Shown piece by piece: positions 10,806-23,400 of a stretch of 64,000 bases of DNA (the first letter of the stretch is position 1; the number at the start of each line of letters is the position of its first letter). The notes under the pieces are model-generated. The model was not told the origin of the DNA. It searched no databases and was given only the letters and a program-made list of their open reading frames with translations. Origin of the DNA: Odiellus spinosus (lineage: Eukaryota > Arthropoda > Arachnida > Opiliones > Phalangiidae); the NCBI GenBank assembly GCA_963920705.1, contig OY987231.1:5511424-5575423 (forward strand). Reading direction: 5' to 3'. A program made the position numbers and the translations under genes.

Positions 10806-13800
10806 TTAATAAAATGAAAAATACTGTCTATGAGATTCTACCATTGGCACGATATCGGTTTGATGACCCTCAATCTCTCCTACATCTTGTAAACCTTTTT
10901 GAAGAAGTTCTCGGGGATCGCGTATAACGCTTTCAAAGGCGCAAGGCGCTTCAAAGTTGGTATTTTGTTCTTTATCGTCCTGATCAACTTGTATCGACTG
11001 AACTTGAATGATAATTGGAGAACAATCGTTAAAACTAATTGGTTCTTCTTCCAGTTTGACGCGTCGCTTGGTGCAAGAAGCCCTTTTTGAGTGCGTGTTC
11101 AAGTTACTTTTCTGATTGAATCTCTTGCCACATAATTCGCACACGTACGGTTTTTCTTGGGTATGAATTTTAACGTGAGCTTTCAAGTTGTTGCTTTGGG
11201 CGAAGGCTTTTCCGCACGTTTCGCACTGAAATGGTTTATCATTGTTGTGAATTCGACAATGACGTTTTAAACTAGCGTTATCTATGAATTTCTTGCCACA
11301 GTCGCTGCACAGATGAGGCCTCTCGGTGTTGTGACAACGCAAGTGTCTGAAATTTAACGGATGAACGGTTTTTATTCAATTATTTCAACATTTACAGCTA
11401 ATTCCACATGTGCTCTGAATCTCATTGAAAACCTAATTGCTCTTGCCCTCGCTCACTAAAGAGCATCGAGCGGTGGAATGTAAAATTTTAAAAATATTGC
11501 ATCCCCAATCAAATCAGTGAAAACAAAAAAACTGACCCTTTTGGTCAAGGTTAGTAAAAAGATACGTTAATCAGACTATTATGTGACTGTTTGGAATCAG
11601 GGGCTTGATTTCCAGAGCACGGCCATTTAAAGTTCTACTGACAACTGAATGGATGCATGCTTCTCCTAACGTCATTGGCCGTGCTCCTGAAATCAAGCCA
11701 GTATACCAAACAGTCACATGGCTTGGCAGAGTCTGCTAACCTGTCTCTTTACTAACCTTTTTTTCGTTTGCTCACTCCAAAGAGCAAATGACTTGCCTTG
11801 CGAGGACTTGATTTTCCCAATGGAATAGAAAAAGTTGATATTTACTGCCCAGTGGAATACAAAAATTGCTCTCCGAGTGATTTCTCTCACTCTAGATCAC
11901 CCAGAGGAATTCACTATAACCTATAACAAATTGGTGACAGGGTGACCATAGAAAATTTGTAGATCCACTAAAGGAAATGTTTTAGTGAAATAAGGGAAAA
12001 TGTAGGAACAATTTATGTAAAATAACAGGAATAATTAAGTCAGCGGCTAAAATGGGAAAAGAATAAATGAAGTTATCAATTATTAAATATATACATTTAT
12101 TAATTGATCAGAGTCGTTTGTTTTGTAGGCTTAGCCACGTGTCGATTTCAAAATGTCATAAAAATAGTATCTTCACGGGTTCAAATGTGGTACTAACAAA
12201 AACTAAAATACTACGGAATTTCACAGATTATAAGATTAAGGAGAAAGGTAAAATTCTATTAAATATTACAATAAGTCGACTTTTGAGTTAAAATAAATAT
12301 AGCAATAAAATATATCATAAAATAAATGGAACGTAATAAAATAGGAAACGTGGTCACCCTTTCTGCTTTCCGGAAGCTTACATTTGCTCCTTACTTTCTA
12401 AGCTAAATTGCTCTTATCCGAAAAAAGTCTGATCTGAAGAGGTCCTCAATAACACTACAAAAGTCTTGGGGACGTCTTTAAGACTACCCCAAGACTTTTT
12501 GACATAATGAAAGACTACCCCAAGACTTTTTGACATAATGAAAGACTACCCCAAGACTTTTTGACATAATGAAAGACTACCCCAAGACTTTTTGACATAA
12601 TGAAAGACTACCCCAAGACTTTTTGACATAATGAAAGACTACCCCAAGACTTTTTGACATAATGAAAGACTACCCCAAGACTTTTTGACATAATGAAAGA
12701 CTACCCCAAGACTTTTTGACATAATGAAAGACTACCCCAAGACTTTTTGACATAATGAAAGACTACCCCAAGACTTTTTGACATAATGAAAGACTTCCCC
12801 AAGACCTCTTAAGACTACATAAGACACCCGAGAGACTTCCCAATGACCTTTTAAGACAAATGTTTTTGGTAAGGGTATAGTCAAGTTATCTGCCTTATAA
12901 TTTGACCTTGAATGACTGATGTTACAAAATAGGTTCCGTCCATTCTTAGCCAAATACACCTTGAACCTCACACAATTGAACCCACAATTTCTGCCTGGAA
13001 CCAGGCAGATTTAGCAATGGTCAATAATATAACCTGTAGAAATATGGTTTAATTAGGCTCTTTAAAGAAAAAAAAAAGGAGAGGCGCAAAGGGTTTAAAA
13101 TAAATTTTACAGAAAAAGGTTATTCATTCTGCCAGAATGTTATATCTGAGATACTGCCAGACTCGTGGCAAAAATATAACTATATTCAGACCTATCTCTC
13201 AAGATATTATGGAGAATTCGACAGTTCCAATTCATGAGTAAGTGAGATCATTCTCGAAACTATGCATTATTTTTCATATAAACACTCGCAAACGTAACTG
13301 AGAATATTTAAACTGAAATTGATATAATACGAAACGCTTCAAAATAGATGGCATTGCATCAAAGTATAAACATTATACCAAATTTAGTGCTGCCAAAGGT
13401 ACGATCTGGAACGTATTTGTACGATAATTAGACTCTTCATACAATATACTATTAGAAAGCGGTATCGTACGCTAAAAATACAATAATACAGTTAAATACG
13501 ATCCGATATACAATCCTACTAAAAATTTAGGTTCAATAAATGCTGGCCATATTTATATTTAATTGGAGTCTCAGAGAAACCATACCACTCTGCCCTCTCT
13601 CATCTCATTGTCATCCGCTCCTAACAGGAGCATACAAATCCCCTTCATGAAGAAAGATTAAGAATTGAAACGTTTTCTTCCCCAACTTTTTTAAACCCCT
13701 CTATTGCACCACAATTGGTGCCTATGGGAATGGGTTAATGTCTAGCTATCGATTGGAATATGTCTTATTCCACTTGTTTTTCAATGTACAATCTCAATTT

Positions 13801-16800
13801 CTAAAAATACCATCCAAATCGAGTCCTTGTACTATCATTCGGTATGCGGAATCTGGCAACTGACCCAATTTAAATTAATTGAGGGATGGGTGAAGAAACG
13901 ATAAATCCAGGGCATGACAGTCAGAGTTCTTATATTAATTCCAAATTAATATTATTAACCACCTCTTCTAAATGTGATAACTCTCATTATTATATATTAA
14001 ATCTAATGAAGAAAATTAAAAATATCTTAATCATAAATTGCAAAGATATTACTGTCAAATTAGCCAAGAAAAAAAATCTTGGGGAGGTTCTGATAATGGT
14101 TATGGCTATATCCTGAGTCTGGCAACATTATGGAAATACGTACTTCGGGCCAATTATCTGGCAGAATGCATGACCTCATTGTGTGAAATAAATGGCAATC
14201 TATAGTCAATTTGGCAGAATGGATGACTTTCATCTGGTAGAAGTCTGTCAGAAAGTCGCAAAAAAACTTTTCGGATCCTCTGTACCTGTATTCCGCATTT
14301 TCTTTACCCTTTCCCTAGGCTTTCTGATTCGTTAGACTTCAATTGCATCATAATGCGTATATGCTTCCTAATTGGCTTTGATGTATTTGCCCCTAAGGGC
14401 TGTATTGACAATATATTTTTCAACTTTGCCATAATCGCTGAACATTCACAGCCCTATTTAGTACTTTAGAAAGCCATAATAAACAACCAATACTGATAAA
14501 CCGTTCTTACTCGAGAGAAAGACGCGGTCTATCTGCTAATTTTATGCTTTCTTATTTTTTGAATTTGTTAGGATCAATTAGGGTATACAGGGTGTTTCGA
14601 AAATGGGGGTAGGACCGAGATACAGTGGGTTCTATGGGTCATTTTAAGACGAAAATGTTCTATGACGTTTTGTCGTATGGGGCGCTGTTTAAGAGCTATG
14701 AAATGAATCAGGCACGGATGACCCCTTAACTTACATTAATAAACGTATAGGCAATGATAAAATACGCTTGCTTATTTAGCTGGTATTTTAATGTTACGTA
14801 TTTTAATGTTAAGCGTATTTTATCATTGAGTATACGATTATATAGGTCACTTCCAAAGTTTTAGTTTTGTTTTACGTAGCAATGAGGGAAGTGTCTTAAG
14901 TAAATAAAAACAAATATTAAAACCTATTTGGTCGGGTCAATTCAAGCAACAGGCCGGGCCTGCATCTGGACAATTCAGGTACCGGGTCGGGCCTACAACT
15001 ACGTATTTCCAATCAAGCCCGGGCAGGGTTACAGACTTTTTTTAATGATAAACCCCGGGCCAGGCTAGGATCGAACATGAAAAAATCAGCTCTTGCAGGT
15101 CTCTGCTTCTTAGTCGTAACTGTCTAATATCATTTTTTCAATAACTATAAAAGAGTTTGATTTTGATTAAATTTAATGATTAGGTTTAAATTGTAGTTTA
15201 ATATCTCCTCTGTCTCATCGCGTGCTTAGATTTCTCAAGAATTTAGACCATTTTGATTATTGAACTTATTTACGTACGGTACATTATTTTTTAATTCACA
15301 AATATTTTTGTTAGTTTTAAATCAGTTTTAAATCGACTTACTTTTGAGTAATTTTTGTAATCATTAGGTTTAAATTGTAGTGAAAGATCTCATCTGTCTC
15401 GTCGTGTGTTAACATTAACCGTAAATTTGACCTATTTTGGTCTATTTTGATTTTTTTAAACTTATATCTTCTCCGTCATACTGTCTAATTGCTTTGGAGT
15501 CATGTTCAAAGATTAAAATAGACCAAATTAGGTCAAATTTTTGGTACATGTTAAAGCACGATGAAACATATGAGACGTTATACTACAATTTCAATCTAAT
15601 CATTATAAAAATTAATCAAAATTAAGTCGGTTTAAAACTGTTTTAAAATTGTCAAAAATAACTGAATTAAGAAAGAACGTACTAGTTAAATCAGGGTTTT
15701 TATAGTATTGGGGAGGTTAGTTTTTTCTGGTGGTCTCTGGTGTTTGGAGTACCCACAAAACTCTAAACAGTAGTTTCTTCCTACATCTAGCAACAGAACG
15801 TAAATAATAATAAAAAAGGCCTTTTCTTATTAAAATGCATTCAAACATTCTTTGTGTATTTATACTAATATTATTTATCATTGGTTGAATTTAAACTTTA
15901 TTCCTATCTGGAGCTAGATGGCGCTTTCTTTAACTCGAATACTATCTGTAGTGTATAAGCGTGATTATGCATTGATTCGTAGAAACCCTTGACTCGTGGT
16001 CAGGGCAGGGTTTATACAGACAAAATATTTTCTCTGGTTTATACTAGCAGTGTTTTTAAAGTTTTGAGTGGCGGCAGCAGCCCGATTCTGCCTCCTGAAA
16101 TATATCAACGTGGAATTTAAGTAATCAATGTAAGTAATTACTAATTATGCATTATTTTATACTTTAATATTTATTAACCTACAACGTCTGTTTTAAGAAT
16201 CTGATATTTTTTTCAGGCTTTTTTTCACAAATTCAGCTGTTACTTCCATGCTTTAAAGAAATTAGAACTTTTGTTCACTATTTATAACCCCAAATTAATT
16301 CCCTTATTTTTGCTAAATAGGATTTTCCTTGAATTTTTGGAATAATCTAATTCTGATATTTCCTGGTTTGTATGAACCCTGCTTAAATTATTTAATATTA
16401 ACACTAAAACTCTAATACTTAAGACAAACAAGTATAAATTGTTACTCAACATAAATGTAGAATAGAAAAAAAAAAATCTTCTTTTCAAATTTGCCACCCA
16501 ACTTCTGAAAATCATCCCTAGATGGTCCTCCCCGTATAACATTTAGATTTGAGCCCCTCTCTTCTTTCCCCTCCTTTCTAGAGCTTCCTCCCGCTTCGAA
16601 CGGCTGGGCACTAGGTGATTTTGTGTGAGAGATATGTTCGGCTTCTAACCTCCCCAACACTATAAAAACCATGGTTAAATAATCAAACTTTACTAAATTC
16701 TTGAAGAATCTAATCACATGACGAGACCGAAGAGAACTTAAACTACAATTTAATACTAATCATTAAATTTAATCTGAAGATTTGCTATACATACATGGGC

Positions 16801-18864
16801 TAGCCTAAAAAAGTTACTATTTAAAGGAAATAGAACCAATCAGATTTGTTGGCCTCATGATACTAGAAATTTACAAATAATGTCCAAAAATATAGGATTT
16901 TATAGGGCTATTTGTAAAATTATAGGACCCTTTCAAAAATATAGAATTTTATATTAATTATAGGATCTCTTGCAGCCCTGCCCTTTGCTTCCTAATTGGT
17001 GGTGACGTATTTGCCCCTAAGTACATCGACAATATTTTTCAACTTGACCATAAGGGCAAATACGTAACCACCAATTTGAAAACATAGGACCGAGAAAATA
17101 TATAGGAGGAAAAGAAGGTTCCCCATTTGTACAGGCATTAATAGAATGGCACGGGCACCCCTCTTGTTTCACCCCATTTAAGGGATCTCTGTTTGGCTGA
17201 TGCCACTGCTTATCTCTGATTGATGTCATAACCGGAAATAAAAGGATCACCTTTCACTCGTGCCATTTTAAACCACTCCTTATTTTCTTTGCATAGGGCA
17301 TTAGGTCAAAATTGAAGGCTAACGAATCAGAAACCTTAGGGTAATGGATCTCAGGTAAAATTCGAATACCTCCAATGTAAATAGTTTTTCGATATAATGG
17401 ATTATTTTTAATTATACGGTGAAGAAAAGAAACGAGAATGGCTAAATTTAACTGAGATTAGCAAATTTTTTAAAAATTGCTTCGAGATAGGTGGCGCCAC
17501 AATAGGTACAAATTTGTAACATAAAATATGAATTTAGTAAATGTTATGAATGATGAGACTTTTATCATTGGATTTTAGGGTTCAAGTAGAATGTTTAGTA
17601 TTCATTTCAAAACGTTCTTATGTCAGGAAGTCGAGATATTTACTTTTACCCAATAAAAATATAATAAAATTCAGTTTTATCAAAGTTTCATTACCAAATG
17701 GCTCGTTTTCTTCACAGAGAGCCATAGCATTGAAAAAGTGGGTTCCTTTCGAGATATTCCATTGACAGGGGGTCGAAATAATTGCCAGTTCTTAGCCCAA
17801 GATATCAAATAACTAACATTTTCTAAATTCATATCATATGCTGTTACAAATTTCTACCTACTGTTGCGTAGCACCTCAGTAGGTGACCTACCTATAAGCA
17901 AGTTTGTATTTTTTTTTTCTAATTTCAATAAAGTAGTATCGTTTCAGGGGGGTTCACTAGGCCGGCAATTTGCAGGCAAGATTTAACGTGGGCTCTATAG
18001 CCGTCAGCCCACCATTCATTGCCCAGAACACATGTGACGTTTGTTCCCCCCTAAACAATATTACTCTTATTAAATTTGGTAATTATGATTTCTTTTCTTG
18101 GCAAAATAATCTATTGTTTCAAAAATATTTTCATTTACCCATTGTTATTGATTCTTTTTTAACCGCCAATTTAGTTATAAACAAAATCTCAATATATGTA
18201 GACCTGAAACTGGTTACGAGTCGCGAGTCTGACAGAATCTCGGAAATGTTTTGGGTCTACTTTCTGGCTATAGTTTGTCAGATGAACGGCTTCCATTCTA
18301 CCAATTGATAATTTACCTATTCAAAGAATTGAGTTCCAAAAATGATTTAGAGCAATGGCTACACACGTGGCTCTTTTTCTTGGCCTTTTTCTCATCAGGA
18401 TGGAGACTAGCCAAATGATTTTCAAAGTTTCGTTTTTCTCTAAATGATTTATCACAAAACTCGCAGATGTATGGTTTCTCCGAAGAATGAGTCTTGAGGT
18501 GTCGACTTAATCTAGACGCTTGGGGAAACCCTTTTTTACAAATACGGCAGGTATATTGAAGATCTTTACAATGCATTCGAATATGCAATCTTAAGCGGCT
18601 TATATCCTTAAATAAACTGTCACACTCTTGACACTTAAATTTCTTGTTCTCACTATTATGCATTTTTGAATGTGCTTGCAGGGTTGCCTCGCTCTTAAAA
18701 TTTCTACCACATTTTTCACATAAAATCGATGACATACTGACTCCTTTTGTAACACTTTCTCCTTCATTGACCAAAGATTGAGAGCCTTCCGATAAAGAGT
18801 TCAGCGTTTTACATTTAGTTAATTTAGATTTATCTAACTCTTCGCATTGTAGGTCACTCTTCAT
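10806..18864 (-). CDS. C2H2 zinc-finger protein A (8 fingers, two coding exons)
   Basis: Predicted nuclear DNA-binding protein of 362 aa. Exon 1 is 18864-18317 and exon 2 is 11346-10806; the donor (AG|GTAAAT) and acceptor (TTTCAG) join in phase inside finger 5 and restore a perfect C-x2-C-x12-H-x3-H. Fingers 1-5 begin CEKC, CQEC, CRIC, CEFC and CSHC; fingers 6-8 begin CSDC, CETC and CELC. The last finger ends in Cys instead of His ([10 protein letters not shown] then x5-C). A polar tail follows and ends FSFY. The closest relative in the window is the divergent gene at 20422-24156. The ATG at 18864 is the first Met in the exon, but the frame stays open upstream, so a further 5' exon is possible. 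The 6.97-kb intron holds several repeats. Targets are unknown. Confidence 0.88.
11500..11765. repeat. Dispersed inverted repeat in intron of zinc-finger gene A
   Basis: Left arm (GTGACTGTTTGGAATCAGG at about 11582) pairs with the right arm (CCAAACAGTCACATGG at about 11706), around a centre with GACAACTGAATGGATG. The outer parts GGTTAGTAAA and TTTACTAACC also pair. A diverged copy is at about 36190-36390 in a CAMLG intron. It looks like a MITE without coding capacity. Confidence 0.7.
12413..12877. mobile_element. CCCTTAC-end MITE expanded into a 31-bp satellite
   Basis: The ends resemble other copies whose termini are CCCTTAC(C/T)(A/G)AAAAAAG. Inside, 12480-12795 is a perfect tandem array of about ten 31-bp units (AAGACTACCCCAAGACTTTT then TGACATAATGA). 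The unit exists as single copies in relatives near 35.9, 48.2 and 63.5 kb, so the satellite grew from within a transposon. It lies in the large intron of zinc-finger gene A. Confidence 0.8.
12878..14575. other. Intronic stretch without recognised gene
   Basis: AT-rich sequence within the long intron of zinc-finger gene A. It contains scattered short repeats (CTGCCAGA-type motifs near 13130 and 14160) but no supported gene or complete element. Confidence 0.6.
14737..14842. repeat. Hairpin repeat
   Basis: AACGTATAGGCAATGATAAA at about 14742 pairs with TTTATCATTGAGTATACG at about 14820; AATACGCTT and AAGCGTATT pair further inside. A small foldback with no coding content, within the intron of zinc-finger gene A. 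Confidence 0.65.
14925..15070. repeat. GC-rich GGCCGGGCC-type repeat
   Basis: Several related GC-rich motifs (GGTCGGGTC, GGCCGGGCCTG, CCGGGTCGGGCCT, CCCGGGCAGGG, CCCCGGGCCAGG) stand out from the surrounding AT-rich DNA. The function is unknown. Confidence 0.45.
15110..15650. repeat. Dispersed repeat with internal inverted copies
   Basis: Motifs such as TCATACTGTCTAATTGCTTT, AATAGACCAAATTAGGTCAA and ACTACAATTT...TAATCATT occur here in both orientations, and again at about 16720-16780 and 42880-43290. This is a dispersed transposon-like repeat, not a gene. Confidence 0.65.
17484..17884. mobile_element. Inverted-repeat MITE of about 400 bp
   Basis: The left arm (GGTGGCGCCACAATAGGTAC, then AAATTTGTAACA...ATGAATTTAGTAAATGTTA) pairs with the right arm (TAACATTTTCTAAATTCATA ... 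TGTTACAAATTTCTACC). It lies in the intron of zinc-finger gene A. No coding content. Confidence 0.65.
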
Positions 18865-19314
18865 CTTGGAAGTTGGGACACTTTGAAGTTTGAAAGAGGT
18901 TTCACAAACTTGGTAGTTGGTACAGTGCTTTGTTTAAGTTTTTTTATGGTAACTCCTAACCTTAAATTTGAAACTAAAGGGCGTTTTTTTTTTAAATTAA
19001 GGAACGTTTACCTTTTATAATCATAAATCATAAACCCTGATTTTTTGATTTTTATTTGAATCCACGCTCGTACACGCTACGTTAGCAGTCTTGATTGCAA
19101 TTTTTGCATAGAAGCAGCCTATTTTCGGTTTTTCAACACCAGTGTCCATTTATTCGGGTTGCGACACGATGATTAGCTTAGAAAAAGCTTTTTTTTCAGC
19201 TCAAAAGCCATATTCAGTGGTCCTTACTGAAGCGTCCGGTCCGGTAGACTACCGCTTTTTATACATCCCGAACAGAAACATAAGCTATAGCAGACGAATT
19301 GAGAATTGTGGAGA

Positions 19315-19568
19315 GTCTGGACCAGGGACGGAAATAAGCACAAGTCACTGGTCATTTGTCCGATAAATTTTCCAAATGTCCGATAACTTTTTATTTTTAA
19401 GAGGGGGTCACTGGACAAATGTCCGATAAAAAAAAGTACTTTTCAATATAGGAAATGTAGCATTGTCCGGTAATTTTGTTAAATGTCCGATAACTTTTGA
19501 ATTTTAAAGTGGGTTACTGGACATTTGTCCAATAAGAAAAATTTCTTATTTCCATCCCTGGTCTGGAC
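19315..19568 (+). mobile_element. hAT-type MITE copy 1 (element 19323-19560)
   Basis: The 238-bp element starts CAGGGACGGAAATAAG and ends CTTATTTCCATCCCTG, with a perfect 8-bp target duplication GTCTGGAC on both sides. The body repeats TGTCCGATAA motifs. CAGGG termini and 8-bp duplications are typical of non-autonomous hAT transposons. Confidence 0.9.
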
Positions 19569-19570
19569 TC

Positions 19571-19826
19571 TGGAGAAGCAGGGACGGAAATAAGCACAAG
19601 TCACTGGTCATTGTCCGATAAATTTTCCAAAATGTCCGATAACTTTTTATTTTTAAGAGGGGGTCACTGGACAAATGTCCGATAAAAAAAAAGTACTTTT
19701 TAATACAGGAAATGTAGCATTGTCTTGTAATTTTGTTAAATGTCCGATAACTTTTGAATTTTTACGGGGGGTTACTGGACATTTGTCCAATAAGAAAATT
19801 TTCTTATTTCCGTCCCTGTGGAGAAG
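19571..19826 (+). mobile_element. hAT-type MITE copy 2 (element 19579-19818)
   Basis: Same family as copy 1, 240 bp, starting CAGGGACGG and ending CCGTCCCTG. A perfect 8-bp duplication TGGAGAAG flanks it. It lies only 18 bp from copy 1, so it is an independent insertion next door. Confidence 0.9.
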
Positions 19827-19840
19827 CTGGAAGCTTCAAG

Positions 19841-20063
19841 CACGCGTGCAGGAATGAAAATAAAGACATTTTCTGATAAATTTTCCAAATGTCCATAATT
19901 TTCCTTTTTTGAGAAGGGGTTACTGGAGATTTGTCCGATAAGAAAAATTATATACTGGTACAGGAAATCTAGCAATGCTTGATAATTTTTAAAATGTCTG
20001 AAGGGGTATTACTGGGCAATTGTAAAATAAGAAAGTTTTCTTATTTCTGTCTCTGGACGGGTG
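19841..20063 (+). mobile_element. hAT-type MITE copy 3, decayed (element 19849-20055)
   Basis: A diverged, shortened copy of the same family (CAGGAATGAAAATAAAG start, CTTATTTCTGTCTCTG end). The flanking octamers CACGCGTG and GACGGGTG are similar but no longer identical. It is probably the oldest of the three adjacent copies. Confidence 0.7.
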
Positions 20064-20421
20064 CCAACTGTCAAGGACTCAAGGACAAGGAGCCACAAAA
20101 ATCAATAAAAAAAAGTTCTGTTCAGGCTGCTCTTGTCCAATGCTCCAAAACCATAAATGTACTCTGCTTTCATCGATATTATTATAACATTATTAGTGTC
20201 ATATGTAGGCTATTATATTTTAATTAGTAAACAAACTTTACTACTCTATTACAAAGATGAGCCACAAGATGGTTGTTGTTTTATAAGCCAGAAGAAAGAA
20301 AAAAATTGGGTAAACTTATAATTTTTTATGAACACTCTTTCAATGCACCAGAAGCAATCTTTATTTTAATTAGATAATTTGAGTTAAACTACCCTTTCCT
20401 AGACTTTAAATATTCGGAAAT

Positions 20422-23400
20422 ATGAAGAGCATACATAATGGTGAATCTGGATCTGAGGAAGCAGAGATAATCATACCAGATATCAACAATGACGATGATG
20501 AGCTTCCTCAAGATCCTGAAGAAGAAATTCGACATACTGGCCCTGGGTATGGGTGTGACGTTTGCGACAAAATTGTTAAAAGTAAAGCGGCGTTGAAAGC
20601 GCACATAAAGGTTCACTCAGAAGAACCCAAGTTTAAGTGCAAAAAATGCCAACGGGGCTTTAAAGACCGTAATAAATTAATTATCCACATAAGACTGAAT
20701 TGTAATGATCCGGTGTATCACTGCCGCATCTGCAAGAAAGGATTTCCACAAGTCGCTAGGTTGAATACTCATTTAAAAAGTAAGTTTTATTGACATCAAC
20801 GTAATTGTGGTATCTTTTGGCACTAAAATTGTAGGGCGCTTCAGGTCCAGTAATTACTGTTAACTGACCCTATTCATCCAACCTATCACCCTAATTTAAC
20901 CTATTTTTTGCACATGCTTCTCTCTAGTGGTTAACAGGGATTGACTAAAGAAAAGAATAGCTAGTTTAATCCACTTCTGAAAAATAATTCTAAAAGCTCT
21001 AGCATATTTTGAAATTGTTTTTCCATGATTTATTGAGTTATAGATATTCTTTAAATATCTACTAAGGATTAAATAATTTGCCCTTGACCTTAATGGTACT
21101 TAAGCTAGGGATCAAAATTTTTGGCTCTTTAGAATACCTTCTATAGATAGGATTAATCAAGCAAAATCTCATAAAAGCACTACAGTGTATCATAAGTTCA
21201 TAACTATAATTACATCATTTAGTATTTTAGCAGATGGCATTGAAGTCAGATCCAACAAGAATAGCTCCCTCCAGTGGCCAAAATTAGAAACAAGGTTGCC
21301 TATACATAGTTTTTAATAAAGGGGCAAAAGAAAATTCCACCCCTCTCACCCAGCTTTGCTTTCATTGCAGGGTTGCTAGGAGCTTGTGAGTGCAGTTCAG
21401 AACAGATCAGCTCCAAAACTGAACTGCTTAAGATTGCACTCACAAATGGCTGGCAACACTGTAGAGGTTAGAAAGAAGAGGAGTAAAAGGCTTGGCTTGG
21501 AGGTTTCTCACTTGAAAAATTTACATCCGGTATGCGCACGACGTTTCCTATGACATCATAGAGGCTCTAATTGGTTGAAAACCAGTCAATGACGGATGAA
21601 CCGGATGTAAAGGGACAAATGAATGAATAACACAAAAAAAGGGAAGAATTCTAAAATTACCTTGCCAAAGCCAGGCCTTCCACTCCTTTCTACCCTCTAT
21701 GGCAACACTGGGATACCGGCATTTACCCCCTTTAGTGAAAACTATCTGTGCGACTATAAATAGTACATTTTGATTGATTCTTACTAATTAATCCCGTTAT
21801 TATAAAAATGCCAGAATTTTTACACAACCTTGGTGCCTGGGTCAAGGTAAAAAAATGGTAAATCGTATTTATTTCTAACAAAAGTGAAAACGGATTACTT
21901 GGTTAGGCTTTAAAATTAGCACCTATTCTCGATATTTTGCACAATAAGCAATATAAATACAGAACCTATTCCAGGGCTCCCAGACTACCTATAATTACCT
22001 ATAATTCTGAAGTGATCCTATAAAAACCTATAATTTCACTTTTTAACCTATAATACCTATTTTTTGGGGAATTTGTTAAATTTCGGTGATAAAATTCGAA
22101 AGGAATGAACTATATAACTATAAAAATTATACTTTTGCTTGAAAAAGTGCAAATGATTGCAAAAAACCAAGCTGTGGCAGAAAGGTTTCCTCTCCTAGGT
22201 CACTGCTAATTACTACTCTATTTTATTAGAGGTTAGGTAGACTGTCGAGAGGGGCGTGAGTAACTAGTAGTGCCAAAGAAAGGCAGAGGTACAGGTCTAG
22301 AGAGCCTATATTGCATTACATGTCAGAGAAACTACCTATAAAAAACCTATAAAAAGTCCTATAAATTGATATTTTTGGACCTAGAAATTACCTATATTTT
22401 TTGGCTTTTAAAACCTATAATACCTATAATTTTTTCTGTGGTATGCGCTGGGAGCCCTGCTATTCTTATCCATGGTTTAATTATAAACGTAATTTTTACT
22501 TTATAGAAGAAATTGCGCATGGAAGAAATTTAGAAGAACTTTAATTTAAAAGTTACAATAGGAGCTTCCGAGCTCGTGGCTCTTTTTCAACTTCGTGTCT
22601 TGATATAAGCAATATAAAACTGTCTAATTTTGAAGTTCTAATAGTTTAAGTGATCGAAGGAAGATGAGTAACGTCAGGGATGATGACTTTTTTGGCTAGT
22701 TTAAGTGATGCCCTTTGCTGATAGTATTATGCTACGGGGTGTCGTTTACTTTTATGGAATAAATATACTTTTGGTAATGTTCTATTTTTATCAATTAAGA
22801 TAGTTATAATATTCTTACAATGGCTCCTCATTAATTTACAGTTAATTAACAAAGTTACAATTACAAACTTTTCACACCTCGATTATTCTGATTTGTATTA
22901 TTGTTTTAATATGAAAATGGATATGTGCTTCTTTAGCGGTTGCTCAAATTGTGACTTAAATTAACAAGAAAGTAAGAAACCTCTGTCGCGCCTGTTTTAA
23001 ATTTTTTACGCATTTTAACCACACTCCTAATCAATCAAAAATAACACATTACTCGTCTTTTTCCACAATCCCTTTAAAGTGAGTTTAAAGCTCTGACCCA
23101 AGGGTATAGTGAAAATTGTCAATTCCTGCCACTACACCAAAAAATTCTATCAAATTGGCCCAAATTATGTTGGGAAACAAGACGTCACGCACGTTAGCTA
23201 ATGATTTTTTGTTTCGGTTTTATACTCCATTTAACCAAATTGTCTGCCCTTTAAAAATTTTAAAGCTCATTCCAAGGAAAAGCCTTACAGCTGCGAATTT
23301 TGTGGCAAGGCTTTGAAGGACAAAAGAAACTTTAACTATCACGTGGCAACTTTCCATCCGATGGAAAAGGAAGCTCCCAAGGTTTGCGAGAAACTATATA

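Noticed and set aside
16442-16717. 91-codon minus-strand open frame with Lys/Glu-rich middle
   Set aside because: Lies in the intron of zinc-finger gene A, next to dispersed repeats. It has no domain and no splice logic.
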